This document shows positions 20,401 through 35,400 of a stretch of DNA of 64,000 nt, one piece after another. Origin of the DNA: Sinohyriopsis cumingii (lineage: Eukaryota > Mollusca > Bivalvia > Unionida > Unionidae); assembly GCA_028554795.2 (NCBI GenBank), contig CM068829.1, positions 138,701,579 to 138,765,578 on the forward strand. The letters are read 5' to 3'. Below the pieces are notes generated by a model. It saw only the letters and a program-made list of their open reading frames with translations. It ran no database searches and was not told where the DNA came from. The position numbers and the translations under genes were made by a program. Within the stretch, counting starts at the first letter, position 1. Each line of letters starts with the position of its first letter.

Positions 20401-23400
20401 CACTGATTGATTCATGGATCAATCTAATGTGTAGAGTTTTAAATTTGTTTATTGTTACATCAAGTGGCTTAAACTTAAGTAGCAAGACCAGGTATAACTT
20501 GAACAAGCATTCATATTTTCCAAAATATAAATTAATTTCCTTATAATATAAAATATTAAAAACAAATGGAATTAAAAATAACTTACAGTGTATGAATTCC
20601 TGGCATGTAATCCTAATAACCTTAAATTGTATTATCAATTTCTCATGAATCAGGAAACAATGTGCTTATATGCTGGCACAAAATGAATCACAGTTCTAAA
20701 TCCAAAAGTTATTAGTTCAAGGTAAATTCCAATGAACATATACTATAACCAAAAAATGTTCTGAGATGTTTCAGATAATCCCACAGAACTAGTTAAAGTC
20801 CCAAATCCTTGACACATAATCCAATAACTACTGACTGTTTAAAATTAAAGATTTTCTGCTCTGCTAGATCCAACAAACATATTATAAATAAAACGACTCT
20901 TACAAAACTGGATAAAATTGAAAGAATTAATATGCAGTGCTTTTACTTGATTATATAGTCACCTAATGCATATCAAATAAACAAAATCTGAATCACTTAG
21001 AACATTTTTAATTCTTCTATATTACAGTTTATCTCTTGCAGCCAAGAACTTACCAATCAGAAACTAAAGTGCATGTTATTTCTTCAAGACAATTGAACTC
21101 CCTAGATCACACCGTTGTCATGACATGCATTCTCTATTTCGTAGCCTACTTTTATGAATTAGTTGTTGACTTGACCTTGGCAGTCAGATTTGAGATATGA
21201 ATGAAATACTACATGTAGTGTACATGTACTTTACTATAGTGCTAGCTAGCCACTGAGTTAGAGAATTATAATATAAATGTTATAAACTCAAAAGACTGAA
21301 AATAAAAACTGTATCATTAAGTGAAAAGATGATACACAGATCTGTAACATTATTGGTAATATTTTTATGACCCACAGTGGCAGTAGGAGGAGATACCATT
21401 GTCCATCCATCCATCTATTTATCATGCCTTGGTAAAGTTTGTGGTTAGATCATTTCTGGCACTGTGGTGGGAGAGCAATGTACTATAAATACATCTGTAG
21501 TTTTTCTCTGAAAAGAAGTTAAAGAAATCCTGAAATAAGAGGAAATCCACAAATCTTCCCCAGAGACAAAAGAGGACTCTTTTTAAAGAATGTAATGTAT
21601 TATGACCAATTTTCAGCTCTGCCAGTCATAGACCCATCCTCTGACTGTCAAAAAGGTAATAGTTGTTGTGGGGTTTAACGCCATTTTTAAGCACGATAGG
21701 CTATACATGGCGGCCAGTATTAATGGTGGAGGAAGAACCCGTAAAACCCCGGAAAGAACCACTGACCCACGAGAAGCTACTGGCAAGCTTTCTCACATGC
21801 CCACATTGGCTGAATCTTAGACTCGAACCGCCGCAGACAGAGGTGAGATGGCAGTGATCCGTAACGAAGAGCGCTTTAGACCACTCGGCCACTCGGGGCC
21901 TCCAAAAAGGTAATAAGAAAAACAATACATTTTGCTGAAGAGTGAAAATGGGACTTAGTCACCAGTCTGCTGTTGCTACCTCTCTGACTTTATATATTTT
22001 GTGAAAAATTATCAATGTATACATGAAAAACGCTACATTCATTTTGTAAATTAACCTTATTCTGAATGTGAAAAAGAAAGAAAGAAAATAATCTGTTCAT
22101 TGCATGAAAGTTTTCTTGAGTGACTTCTCACCTTTAGGCAATAGATATAACTCTTGTCACTGTTGCGTTGGTGTTGATAGGTTTATACAACTTATGTGAG
22201 AACCAGGTAGAATTATTTTGCATTCTGTTTTTTATGTCCTACCATGACTATAGTATGGGCATAAATATTTGTTATCCATGTCCAGCCATATGACTAATTA
22301 AGTTTGCATTCAGGTCAGTTTTCAAGTATTTGTTTGGGACTTTGTGTTCCATAAATGCACATCAAGTTTTATCAGAATAGAGGCCCTTGGATTACATATG
22401 AGTAAAAATATGAAAAGTTCTTCATTTACTGAAATCAAATATGGAACAATATATATGATTGTATTAAGTATCATGAATGTTTAGGAATCAAATGCAGGGA
22501 TATCTCTAAAGGTCCAAGGGGTTGAGGGGGTAAATTTACTGTGTCTATTCCAGAATTGAATGCAGGGATATCTATAAAGGTCCAAGGGGTTGAGGGGGTA
22601 AATTTACTGTGTCTATTCCAGAATAGAATGCAGGGATATCTATAATGGTCCAAAGAGTTGAGGGGGTAAATTTACTGTGTCTATTCCAGTATAACCATTG
22701 GAAATGATAAAGTCATTGAGAAGTTTGGATCATATTGGGAAACAAATTTAGGACACTTCATGTCCAGTAGATCTAAAAATAGCATTATATAAAGCTAATA
22801 CTGAAGATATTATTATTGTACATTGTCAAGTATCCTTGAATGACAAATGTAGGTCAGATCCTAGATACAAAAAGGGGTGATACAATATCTTTAAAGGTAG
22901 AAATGTGCTAAATTTATTCAATTATTTAGATATGTTATATCAGGCACATTCTTTAGATATCAGGGTAAAGTATTTACCCTGTACAGTAAAACATGTCTTG
23001 CAAGACACCAGATTCTTTGTGCACATTATAAAGTTATGTAGCTTGATGTCCTCATTCAAGGGTGCACCTGTTTTTTGTAGCATAAAGGATGGTCTCACAA
23101 GACAGGTTTTACTGCATTAGAAAAGGCTAATCTACTAGGATATATTTTCCAGATAGAGAGTGCGACTAACAGAATTTTTGAAAGGGTCAGAAAGGGAAAT
23201 TAATATGTTAGAGTGGGAAAGTTGTAGGTAAAATATGACAGAAAGTTACTGTAGGATTTATTTTAGTATCTTAAATCCATGTCTTCCACACTGAGAGACT
23301 AGATAACTTAGGAGATCTTTGACAACATAACATGTTAAGAGGTGGGAGGGGGGATTATTGGTTGCTTTCATGTTAAACCCAGACCAAATATTAGTTGGTC

Positions 23401-26400
23401 CTAGATGAAAATGTTGCTGTTCAGACATCCAGTATGGCTGCCACATTGGCCATCTTAAAAGTCTTGTTATTGTTATGCATTCGGAAAAGATAGTCATATC
23501 AACAAGGAGCTTTCACTAAAAAATTCCTAAAATGATGTCTAGTTTTGTTCTAAATGAAAATGGTGCCAATCTAACTTTCAATATGGTCACCAGGGCAGTA
23601 AACTTGAAAATCTTGCTATCACTATTGTTCGTGATGTATGTATATAGTGGTGTTTTATGGCACCTAAGCACAGTTGTAGTTATATATTGTGACAGGTAAA
23701 GGAAAACATAAAAAAAATGTAAAACCAATTGTATAGAAATTCTGGTGGATAAATCATCCCTAATGTAAATATGAAGAACAACAAGGTAAATATAAAATGT
23801 AATGATATTAAACTTTATAAAATGTATATAAAATAAAAGATAAAGTAGCACATGTAAAATCCTTGAAACATAAAAAAGTCTTAGGATTTTCTTGTGTGGT
23901 TCATCATGATACACTTTTTTCATGCAGTTCATGTCACAGTATTTCTAGTTCACATGGTGAAAATTGGCACACTCCACAAGAATGTGTTCCACTTTCATCC
24001 ATTAGGAGTTATGCATGAGCCAAGTACATTTGTACTAGATGATCAGCAAAATACCATCTCACAGGTGCAATTTGTTCTATATGAGATATGCCAGTTTCCA
24101 ATGTTGTTAATTTTGTGGGATTTTTATTTTGCACATTTTGACAGTGTGATGAACATGCTGATTTTTACAATATTAACAGCTTTTATGGAGTTTTCTATTT
24201 GGAAATGGGTGACTACAGGGCAGCTTTGGCTGCTTTATCTCTATTTTCATTACCCTTATTGCAGATATGACTCTGAGTATTAGAACATCATGTTTCTGTA
24301 ATGTCTGGAATATTAATGACTTGTCAGATATAAGATTCTGCAAGGCCTTCACTGTGCAAAAAGGATTAGAAAAGATGATGAAAATTGTTTTTTTGAAACA
24401 TTTCGTTTTGGTTTGAAGCTTTGAGTATAGCTGTAATATCTGCAGTAAAAACTGAGGCTTTATAACCAGTTCAAGTTGGTGCCATTTGCCATGGCTAAAT
24501 TGTTTGGAATATCTGTATACAGGGAGATATTGCTCTGATAGGTGGCTCTTTATTTCATAGAAATTTTACTCTGAGAAATGAGATGATTTGTTGAGGACTG
24601 TTTGAATCTACAAGGTCAAAGAATATTTTGGTGGTAATTTTTTTCTATTGACAATGGTTCTGCTTGGACATCCAATATGGTCACCAAAATCTTGTTATTG
24701 TTTCTCTTCATGAATAAATGGTCATACCATTATTGGGGGGGGGGATATCACTAAAAGATGGATTATAAAGTATGGTGTTGATCTGGTGTGTTGCATATCC
24801 ACCAGAGCAGCCAATTTGAAAATCCTGTTTTTGCTTCTTTTGATCAGAATGTCATATAGAGATGGTTTTCTCCAGAAGACTTCTAATGTTATTGCGTTGG
24901 CCCTATGTGAAAATAGTTTTGCTTGGATATCCAGTATAGCCATCAGTACTGCCATCTTGGAATGGATGGGCATATCAACATGTGTTTTTCACTAAAGGAT
25001 TTTTTTATGATGTTTAACTGGTTCTGAATGAAAATTTTGCTGATCAGACACATTTGTAACAATCTTGGAAATCTTGTTATTGGTGCTTCTTCTATATGAA
25101 AGTCATCTTTTTTATTGGTACTCCTTCCAAATGCAAGTCATCTTGTTATAGGTTTTTCATGAAAAGATTAATTATGATATCTAGATGGTCCTGAATGAAA
25201 ATGGTGCCAATCTGATCTCAGTTATTACTGCCACAATGGTCTTCTTCATGATAAGGTTTTCACCCCAAGCCCAATGGTGCCTATTTTGTCCTAAATGAAA
25301 GGTGTGCTAATCTTACATCCAATATGGCTGCCACAATGTCTAATTTGAAACATGAATATCTGAGGTAGTTTCAACACTCAGTAGTTAAAAAAAACAAATG
25401 GTTTTATTTTGAATTCCTGGAAACAGAATGTCAGTCCCTTCAAGGGATACATGTTTAGCTGGAATCAGAGTCCCTGAAATAACCCCCCCAAAAATGGTTT
25501 GTGGAAGACAAGGGGACACTTTCCCACCAGGAACTGACAATATCCCTCAATGTTTTTTAGCCCTTAATATGTAAATCATTATATGGAATAAAGGTACTAA
25601 AAATACCTTCCAGATGGCCAAGTCTTGACAATAATTGTGTTCCCAGTGTTCAAATTGAAAGTAAGCATATTTTCTTAAACATTACTAAAACATTAAGCCC
25701 TCCCAGTTTGTTCCATATATGCATTCAACATATAAGTGGATCCATACTCCCACCCCAGGTAAATATTATGTAGCATTCTTTATGTACTTTTCAACATAGA
25801 TTGCTGTTTTCAGTACTTTCAAAATGTTTAAGATTTGTTAAAATCAGTTATTGGATATACTGTTAATTTTCATTGTTATTGTATCTGTAAACATTCATAC
25901 TTTCGTTGGATATTAGCTAGTCTTTGGTTTCTTAATTTTGAGACTTCATAAATTATATAATTCTAATTTCCTTTACAGAATGAGGAAGTTGTTCCAGAGA
26001 GTACTTCATTTAATATTTATGTATGTGAAAATTTGGAATTTGCTTTTTTAATATAATCGGGAGGCATGGTTTTATGCAAATACAGTGTAACTTGTTGGTG
26101 GCTTGTTTCATGAGGTAAATCTATATTTGCTCATGTATAACATGCAGCCAGTTGTGAACAACATAGAACCAGTCTGCCACCTCATAAGTTGCCAGCAAGT
26201 CTGGAGATCATACACCTGGAATTGAGTGTTTGGTTGAGTTTCCATGAACAGTCAATCAGAAATGAGCTTTCAATAATGGTGTCATTTGTAAATGCTCAAA
26301 ATAAAATAGCCAGTTGAAGAGAATCTGTGATTTCCAAGCTAGTTATAGTTTACACAGTTTGGTTTACATGGTTTGAATCTTTATATGATTTCATGCAAAT

Positions 26401-29400
26401 AGCATAGGCTAAATTCTTTAAAACATTTTGAACAAGAAATCTAGAGGTCAAGCTCAAAATTCCTTATTGGATTGGACACTGGAACTTGATTTACATCAAT
26501 GAAATTTAGCAGGTTGATACAGGAATTGAAATTAAGACAATCCTGTTGTCTCTATGACTCAAACTTTATTCTGCCAAAGCTGCAGAAGGTCAGAATATTC
26601 TGACTTTGAGCTTAAGCTTGAGTTTTATGCTAAAAAAAGTTTGGTGAGTATGGGGATTGTTCGATTATAAAAATCTTGGCTTGAGTTTTATGTTCAGAAA
26701 GTATGGTGAGTATGCGATTTGTTGGATTATAAAAATCTTGGCTTGAGTTTTATGCTCAGAAAGTTTGGTGCGTATGCGGTTTGTTGGATTATAAAAATCT
26801 TGCCTAGAGTTTTATGCTCAGAAAATTTGGTGAGTATGGGGATTGTTGGATTATAAAAATCTTGGCTTGAGTTTTATGCTTAGAAAATTTGGTGAGTATG
26901 GGGTTTGTTGGATTATAAAAATCTTGGCTTGAGTTTTATGCTAAAAAGTTTGGTGAGTATGGGGTTTGTTGGATTATAAAAATCTTGGCTTGCGTTTTAT
27001 GCTCAGAAAGTATGGTGAGTATGGGGTTTGTTGGATTATGAAAATCTTGGCTTGAGTTTTATTTTCAGAAAGTATGGTGAGTATGGGGTTTGTTGGATTA
27101 TAAAAATCTTGGCGAGTTTTATGCTTAGAAAGTTTCAAGAATATGGGGCCTGTAGATTATAAAAGTCATGAGCTTGTGTTTAAATTTGAAATTGTGATTT
27201 ACAAATCAGAAATAACTTTCATTTTGTATAATCAGTTTTGTTTGGGTGATAATGAAATTGTATGATTTCCAGACCTGCTGATGCCTGATGTGTTGACACA
27301 TCTGGGGCACAATTGAATGTGAATTACACATGGTTAAATTTAGTGTTGTAATTGAGTTGCTTTAATGTTAATGTTTACTTTTTGTAGACTCACTTTTTAT
27401 TGTCTTCTGCCTATCATTGCCTATCAGTAGACCTCTTTTCTATCTTTCCATCAGAATACAACATTACGTTGTGTGACCATAACTACCTTACTTTTGTTTT
27501 TAAGAATAAATGTATAAAGAAAAACAACTTGCCATAACAAAATTAATGCTTATTATCACTAAACAGGGATTTATCATGCTGATATCGGGTACCAACAAAA
27601 AACCTTTCCCATTCCTGCAGAATTCCTAATTTTTGTTCATTTAATGGCCACATTATGCTCACATTTAGTCTTTTTGTTTCCCAAAGTATTTGGTCTAGAT
27701 CTCATTCTCACATCTGCACCAAGAAAACTTCAAGACATTAAGAAAGTCAAAATTTTCTGCATGGTTATTTATAGTCGTTTGCTTTTTACCATCATATAAC
27801 TATTAGAAGAGCATTAATAGATTATATGCTATTATTAGATTGCTGTCTCTTTTCCTGGTTCTAGTCCCTAGTTCAGGATGAAAATTTCCTTCTCCATTTA
27901 GTACTTGGGGATATTGAACCAAACTACACAGTCCCAGATCTGATGCCTAGTCACTTCCATTCATTATAATATTGTCTTTTTTTTACTTTAAAATTTATAC
28001 AGCAAAACTTGTCTTTGGGCTCTAAATATTTTCACTAGATCTATGGTCTTTTACCATCATTTCAGTCTATGTTTGTATTGCAATTTTCCATGTGTCACCA
28101 GGCCTTGCATTTAATTTCAATTATTGGTATTCCTGTTTGTCATTTTGTTGAATTTTGATTCTATCTTGTGCAAATACTAGTTAATTGATGCTTCCATATA
28201 TTTATTATATTGTAGGTTATTTACTATCCTTTTACAGTTTTGTTATGGTTTTTTGTTGTTTTGCAATTTTTCTTTCCACCTTTCAGCAAAACCATAGGAA
28301 ATTTGTAGATGCAACCATAAAAAAGCTTTGTGGTACACACATCCCACCTGTTGGGTGTACACTATGTGTGTAGTAAATGAGGTTGTTTGACTTCTTTCTA
28401 GACCTGTGTCTTAACCTCCTCTCACTGCTGATGGCACAGTAGACTGAGCTGCAGCAACTTTAGAGGAAGCTGCCTTGGAGTCTTCTTAAATCTTGCTGGG
28501 TCACAGCAAAGATCTGTTGAGGTTGACCCTTCTGGACTTAGAATCCTTATTTGGCAAGTTCATTCAAATATTGGCCTATCAAGGTTCAGGTGTGCAAGAG
28601 GCCTATGGGCCCCTCTTCTCACACAAGGAGGGATGCAGTTGAATGTAGGAGTTACTCCCTCTTCTGCTAAGTCCCCCTCTTCTTGATGTCCCAGTACAAT
28701 TTCTGAGGCCTAGTCAGACATATCAGACAACGCATGGGTCTTCTACAATAGGAGCAGGTTACCAGATTCACTTTCATGGCCTCCTTCTCTATCAAGGACC
28801 CCTATTTATTTGCACAAGACCAATCATGCATCCTTAAGGGAAGAGGTCTAAAGAAGGCGGCAGTGTAGAGGTGTAAAATGCTCAAGCCAGAGTTTCTATT
28901 CCCAGATCTTCCTGGTCTCAAAAAAGGGAGAATTTTACAATATCATTAACCTTTCTCTTTCAACAAGTTTATTCTGGATGATTGTTTCAAGATGGAGATG
29001 TTAGTCTCATTCAGGAATGTTATGAGGATGATCAACTGGGCAGTCTTCAAAATTAGATCTCCAGAATGCTTTCATACACATCCCATCTTTCAGTCCCACA
29101 TGAAATTCCTGCAGTTCTGTCTGGACAAGGAGTTTTATAGATTTTGCATTTTACCCTTTGGCTTAGTTCTTTGCCCATAATCTTTACCATTGTAATGGGA
29201 GTATTTCAGCTCACTTAAGATTGTTGGAAGTTCTTATCATCCTGTATTTTGACTGGTTGATATGGAATGTTCTCAGACATATTCATGAATGTGAACAAAA
29301 TGGGCAGAGTCATTAAAACTTAAAACAATATAAAGAAAATATGTTTATCTGGGGATTTATTACATTTTCATGAATTATATCTTTTTTGAATTATTTTGCT

Positions 29401-32400
29401 TGATATGCAAGCTTACTTACAAGTGGCTATCAATAATCCATATATCCATCCCTTTCAGTTTTCCAGACAAAATATTAAAAAAATTTGTAACAATCAATAG
29501 TAAATAAAATTTCCAGACACCAAATGTATTTTGTAGGCTGAGAGAAAAAAGTTTTAAGTTGGAAATTAAGCTAACACACATTTATGCCATACTCATACTG
29601 AAAAATAGAGGATTCAATAGATGACCATTCATCCTTGAAACTGCTTTGATCACCCAAATTAGGGCCAAGGTTTTTCTAAAAACTTTTGCCTACTTGCTGA
29701 GATTTTTAGTTCTCTGAGATTTCGCCCTGTTCTCAACACTTTCTCACTTCAGACAATTTATAGTCATGAACTAGAATGCAGAGAAGCCCATAGTTTATAC
29801 TTTCAATACTACATTATGAATCAAGGCATGCGCATTTTCTATATTGAAGACACTAACTCTTCAGAACACAGGTCAATCATTTTTCTTTAACATTGCCAAT
29901 GTTGTCACTCTATGAGCACATTTTGAAAAATGGGGTTGTCACTCTTACGATAACACAACTTGACTATTGTTAACACTTCTCTCAGACAGCTGTATTTCTG
30001 CACCAACATAAAGAAAAGCAAACACCAGAATTGCAAGTGGTAATCTTTTTTTGTACAAAGGACAGCCAAATATCAGCATGCATATGTTCTTCATTTGCAT
30101 TCAGGGATATAATACAACCTAGTTTACCTAGCCAGCTTCTTAGTGGCATTGAACATCCACAAAAGAGATAAAACTTTTTGGACAAGTTGTTTGTGAAAAT
30201 TGATAGTTTTTATTTGCACTCCAGCTAAATGGAAAACAATAGAAGTATTTTTTAATATCTGAAAAAAATGGATAAATGATGGTAGTTTGCTTTTTTTGGC
30301 ATCACACACTAAATGTTGCTTGAATTGTAATGCTTAAACTTCTATTATTATTTTGCATGCCTTATAGTAACCAAAACCTCTAAAACTGATTTTAGTTTTG
30401 CATGTAGATAAGTAAGGGCCTGAAAAATTAAAATGCATGTAGCAGAATCTGTTGCCATATATTTGTTTGTGCATATGATGCACTTGGCTGCAAACTGCAC
30501 AGACAAATATCTGCCATTGCTTAATGTGCCAGCAGATCAGGGTATACATTGTTTGCTTGACATTATATAGTACTCACTAAATATAAGGCACATCACTATA
30601 AGATAGTTATAGGTTACTGCATTTGTATGGGAAGATATGAACAAGTTTTTTGGATGGAATACTGCACGACCTTGGGAGTGCAGTATATCCATCTGACAAA
30701 ACGAGTTCATATTTTCCCATACAAATGCAGTAACCTTTTTATTATATGCTCATTTTCTTATTCTACCTAAGGCTTAATTATGTAAACAAAATACACTACA
30801 AGAAACATAGTAAATGAATGTGTGCCGTATTCCCAACTAAATACACAAGCGCAGATTTATCATTACACAACAACATCATTATTAATGCGCACATAACTCC
30901 GCCCAGATAAATTTGAACTTAGTCGCACATTCAACATAACTTTCAAAAGAAAATGGCGCGTCTAGTTAAAATTGAAATTTGCAATCATATTGTGAATGAA
31001 TGTGCATTGTAACAGCTTTTCCATTTGATCTGGAATGAATACATTTTGGTATTTTGTTTCAATTTGATGAAAATTTGTGATTTTGGACTGGATTCATCTG
31101 TGCAAATTGTGCATGACATACATCGGATTGAAGCGGCGCAGGAGAAGCGTGTTTACATCTGCAAGTGTGTTTGTTCTATCATTGACTATTTGAAATCATT
31201 ATGTGGGAAAAATATGAAGTGTTTCAATTGCAATTATCAAAAAGACGCTATTGAATTTAATGTTTATTTCAATTTGAGTACAGTAAGGAAGATTTAATTG
31301 CACTTGGAATATAGTCGAAATTACAGTACAATTTTGAAATGTGTAATCAACTTGATTATCAAGCTTGAGGACTCATGACATGGCTCATGTAATTCGAATT
31401 AGCAGAACTAAGAAAGTACATTTTGAGGAATTTATAGATGTAAAACTGTAAGTATATTTTTTTGCCATTCTTATTACCAGCTAAAGGAGACAGTTTATGT
31501 CTTTATAGCTTGCATGCTATTTGTAGGTACCAAGCAATTTTATGAAATCTGGTGTCTATCGCAAAATCTGAAACAATGTATCAAAAAGTTAACATGGAAT
31601 GTAGCAAAACAGTTGGTATGTTGCAGTCCATGAAACATCTGCTTTAGTTCATTCAGAAATAAATTTAATCAACCAAAATGTATTGCGTCTACTATGCGAA
31701 TGTACATGATTTGTTTGCAGAGTAGTTCCAAATACACTATTGGGCACACGTGTCCAGCGCGTGGGTGCAATATGAAGGTGTGCAATATCGTAAAATATTG
31801 AACGATTCTGATAATGTAAAGTTAACGGAGAAAAAAATGAGCATATAATAATCTCTTTTAGGTAATGTTATTATTTAATAATATTTTATATAAAATACCT
31901 CTCTATTGCCAGTTTTGTCATGTCTGCCATTTCATTATTTAATAGTAATATGATATATAAAATACCTCTATATTGCAGGTATTGTTATGGTTCCCATTTC
32001 ATTATTTGTATATACAATACCACAATATAAGGCAACCTCACATATAAGGCTGTCCACTTTTATGGTTGCCATGAACATCATTATAGTGATGGAATAGTGT
32101 AAATAGAATGAACTTTGTGGACACTCATTGAATCGGGAATTATGGGTTGGCAGATTTCGGTCTGTTATGTTAGTGCCTCTGAGCATAGAATTGTTGGTCC
32201 CTAATATAACAGTGGTATACCAGTGGTAGTATAGCGATTTGTTTAGAAATACAGCGGTATAATATGATACAAAATGTTTTGCTATACCTAGCTCTATCAT
32301 TTACATATCAACATTCTTGATATGAAAACCATTTCAAAGCTTTTCCTTAGTGGCAGGAGCATCTATGTACGAAGTGAGTTCTCATTCTGTTTCACAAGTC

Positions 32401-35400
32401 CACTGTGGTGAGTTATCTTAAATGGCACTTTGGAACCAATTGTCCCTTGACCTTTGCATTCTTGTTTGGGATTTTCTAAAGTGGCATCTTAATGAAAAAT
32501 CCATGTCTAAGTTCATCCTGCTCCATTCTAACTATATATTAGCAGACTCACTATCCCAGAAAAATCAATAATACAAACAGAATGATTTTTTGCCCAGACC
32601 TTCTGTTTTCACTCAAATATATGACAGATGTGATTGACCAATGTTGGACCTATTTGTGACAAGGTGGAACACCAAATTTCCAATCTTAGTCTCTCCAGTC
32701 CCAAATCCAATTGATGCAATTTCAACAGATTGGAACTGCTTGGATGCATACACTTATGCTCAAACACCTCTGGTACCAAAGGTGATACAGAAAGCAAGAG
32801 ATATCAGATTGCCACCTCACCCTGATTGCTTCACTGAAATGGGAAAATCTTGGATAAATGACCTCATTAATCTATCAGTAGAAATTTACAGGAATCAAGA
32901 TTGTCACATATGCTTAACTCATTCGGCCCCAGAGGTTTTTGTCATTTTTGCCTGAAATGTGCGTAGGAACGAGATTTGGGGTGCTATTTCTGAATACATC
33001 GTAATACAGCAGTTTTCAACAGATTATCCATGAGAATAATGCCTAGTTGTATTAGAAACATCAATTTCCATTGGTTATTTTGCTTGCGCATGAGCAGAAG
33101 GATAAAAGTTGGAGTTCGTGTTTTTTTTTTTTTGCTTAATAGACCCATCATTTTCGTATGGAGACCGCAATTTATTCCAAATGCCTACCTTATCCTAGTT
33201 TTTGCAAAGGTTCACCTGTCTGTATTCAGTTAAGACCAGTATGCCTTAGATCTGAGGCCAAAAGGTCTAAAATCCGGACACAAAATCGCATTCCGATCTC
33301 GAGCGAATTTTGGGTGAAAAAAAAACGGGTCCAAAAAATGAGCTTTTTCTCTCTGTATTTTGTAGTGCAACTAGAACTTCCAGATTATTTGATATCATTT
33401 TAGAGCTATATCTGTCTGCTTTTTTTTAATACCACCCATGTTGGTCTATCTTAAATGGCCTTGATGCTGCAGGGCTTTGAAGTAGGGTACAGCCTCATCA
33501 CGCCTACAGACGGGATTGGGGCCGAATCGGTTAATCAACCATGTTAGCAGACGTTTCATCCCATTCCAGAATCTGCACATCTAGATCTTATTAAACAAGC
33601 CCTCAAGAACAAACAGCTCTCACAACTAGTGATGGAAATTTTGCTCAAGCAAGATGACCCTCCTCTTTAAAAGTGTACAAAGGCAAATGGAAAATCTTCT
33701 TCACATAGTGGTGTGCCCAAGAACACATTTTCCAGGCATTTCCTACTATGGTTCTTAGATGAGAAATAGTTAGCACCAATCGCAATCAAAGATCACTGAC
33801 TCTTCATGCAAGAAAGGGCATCAGACAAAGATCTATCTGATCTTCTGTCCAGTTTTGATTACAGTTTTGATTACAGACATTAAAAGATGTTGGCTCTTTT
33901 CTGAAAGTGGAATCTGTCATGGGTACTAACATGGATGAACAAGACATCATCTTCTCAACAACCTCTTAGGTTCACGTCTCATATAAGAGCTGCTTGCTCT
34001 ATCAGGGGATCCAAACTACATGCAGTTTTGACAAGATGGTTCATTATCACTCATGATGGCCCCAGCTTTCATTGTCAAGAACATGCTCCCATTCATGGAG
34101 AATCAGACTTTTGTAAATAAATTCTTATCAACTGTTGCCACTGGTGGTCTTCAGGACCCAGTGCGAGTTCTTAAGTTTCCTCCCAACATATGGAGTCTAT
34201 CCTCCAATTGGGTTATCAAGAAGCTGTCTTACATACCTTTAGGGATGTGGAATGGTCTCGCTTGGATAATTGGATGTTTCTCTCTTCATCTACATGTTCT
34301 CCTATGGTATTGTGATTAGGTAATGTATTTGAAGAATAATCAAATTTTCTAGTAAAATATGTTTCTTCAACAATATTTACTTGGTTGTAATACACATAAA
34401 CCCTCCCAGTCAACTTGCATTTATACCATATAGAGTGCATGCCTTCTACTCCAGTTGTAACTTAAGTATTTATGCGGCTTGGTGCCAATCTCTTTAACAA
34501 GAGGAGATCATCTCCGCCCTCCTCCTAGTAGACTGTATCTCTCTTTTTGGAGCAAATTCCAAATCTCCTAGAGTATGGAAATTCGATAGGTGGCAACCTG
34601 ATTATTCTTGGAGAAAATCAACTTTCACTTTGACTGTCCCGGAAACCCAAACACATCAAAACTCCTAGATTCAATCAATATTTTCAACCTCAAACAGTCA
34701 GTTAACCAACCCACCCATCAACATGGTCACATTTTAGACTGGATTCTTCATAGACCTGATGATAACATTCTACAGTCCTCCCTGGTATCCCATGAACTTG
34801 CATCAGATCACCTCTGCATTATATGCCATCTTGATGTGTCAGTCCCTAACCCTCCACCTTTATATGCTACTAAAATAAACCTTCGTATGATATATAGAAC
34901 CAAACTAATGCATGACATCCAAGCAAACCTTACAACTTGCTTACCTCCTACAGCAGAACAACTCAATAACTGCCTGCATTCATTGCTCGACAAACATGCC
35001 CCAGCTACCAAGTGCAGAGTATCAATTCAAAAGTGTTCTCCATGGTATACCAGTGTTAGGGTCCAGCTTCACACTGCTAAAAGAGACCGCCGTAAAACTG
35101 AGTGGCTTTGGCTTTCCAGCAGACTCACTATTCATAAGCAAATCTATGAAGCCGCTAAGAAGAATGTCACAAATATAGTCCTTGAAGAGAAATCAGCCCA
35201 CTACACTACTAAGATCATGGAAAGTTCCAGCTGCAAAGAGCTCTTCAAGATTACTAACAAGCTAATGTCAAGGAACAAATCTACACCACTTCCAACTACC
35301 TTTTCTCCAGTTGACCTTCTGGACATGTTTGCAAATTTCTTCTGTGACAAAGTACAAACCATTAGAGATAAGCTTGACACCACAATTTCAATTGACTCGT

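Larger units (their letters stand above)
28180..34560 (+). mobile_element. DIRS-like retrotransposon relic with nested insertions
   Basis: DIRS elements combine RT, RNase H and a tyrosine recombinase and have no DDE integrase. Three parts in DIRS order are visible on the plus strand: RT (28900-29290), RNase H (32337-32790) and recombinase (33560-34310). An upstream Cys-bearing peptide ([10 protein letters not shown], 28340-28372) may be the first ORF. All are broken by stops. The RT/RNase H gap (about 3 kb) is far larger than normal and contains other elements; a TTAA-flanked MITE separates RNase H from recombinase. The outer ends are not defined. Confidence 0.75.

Noticed and set aside
23516-24283. 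Two hydrophobic ORFs of 129-138 codons
   Set aside because: They lie in or between degenerate intron repeats, have AT-driven composition and no family motif.
31025-31297. 90-codon ORF inside the 1.1-kb TIR element as a transposase
   Set aside because: No DDE or zinc motif that I recognise; too short. Mentioned only as unassigned.
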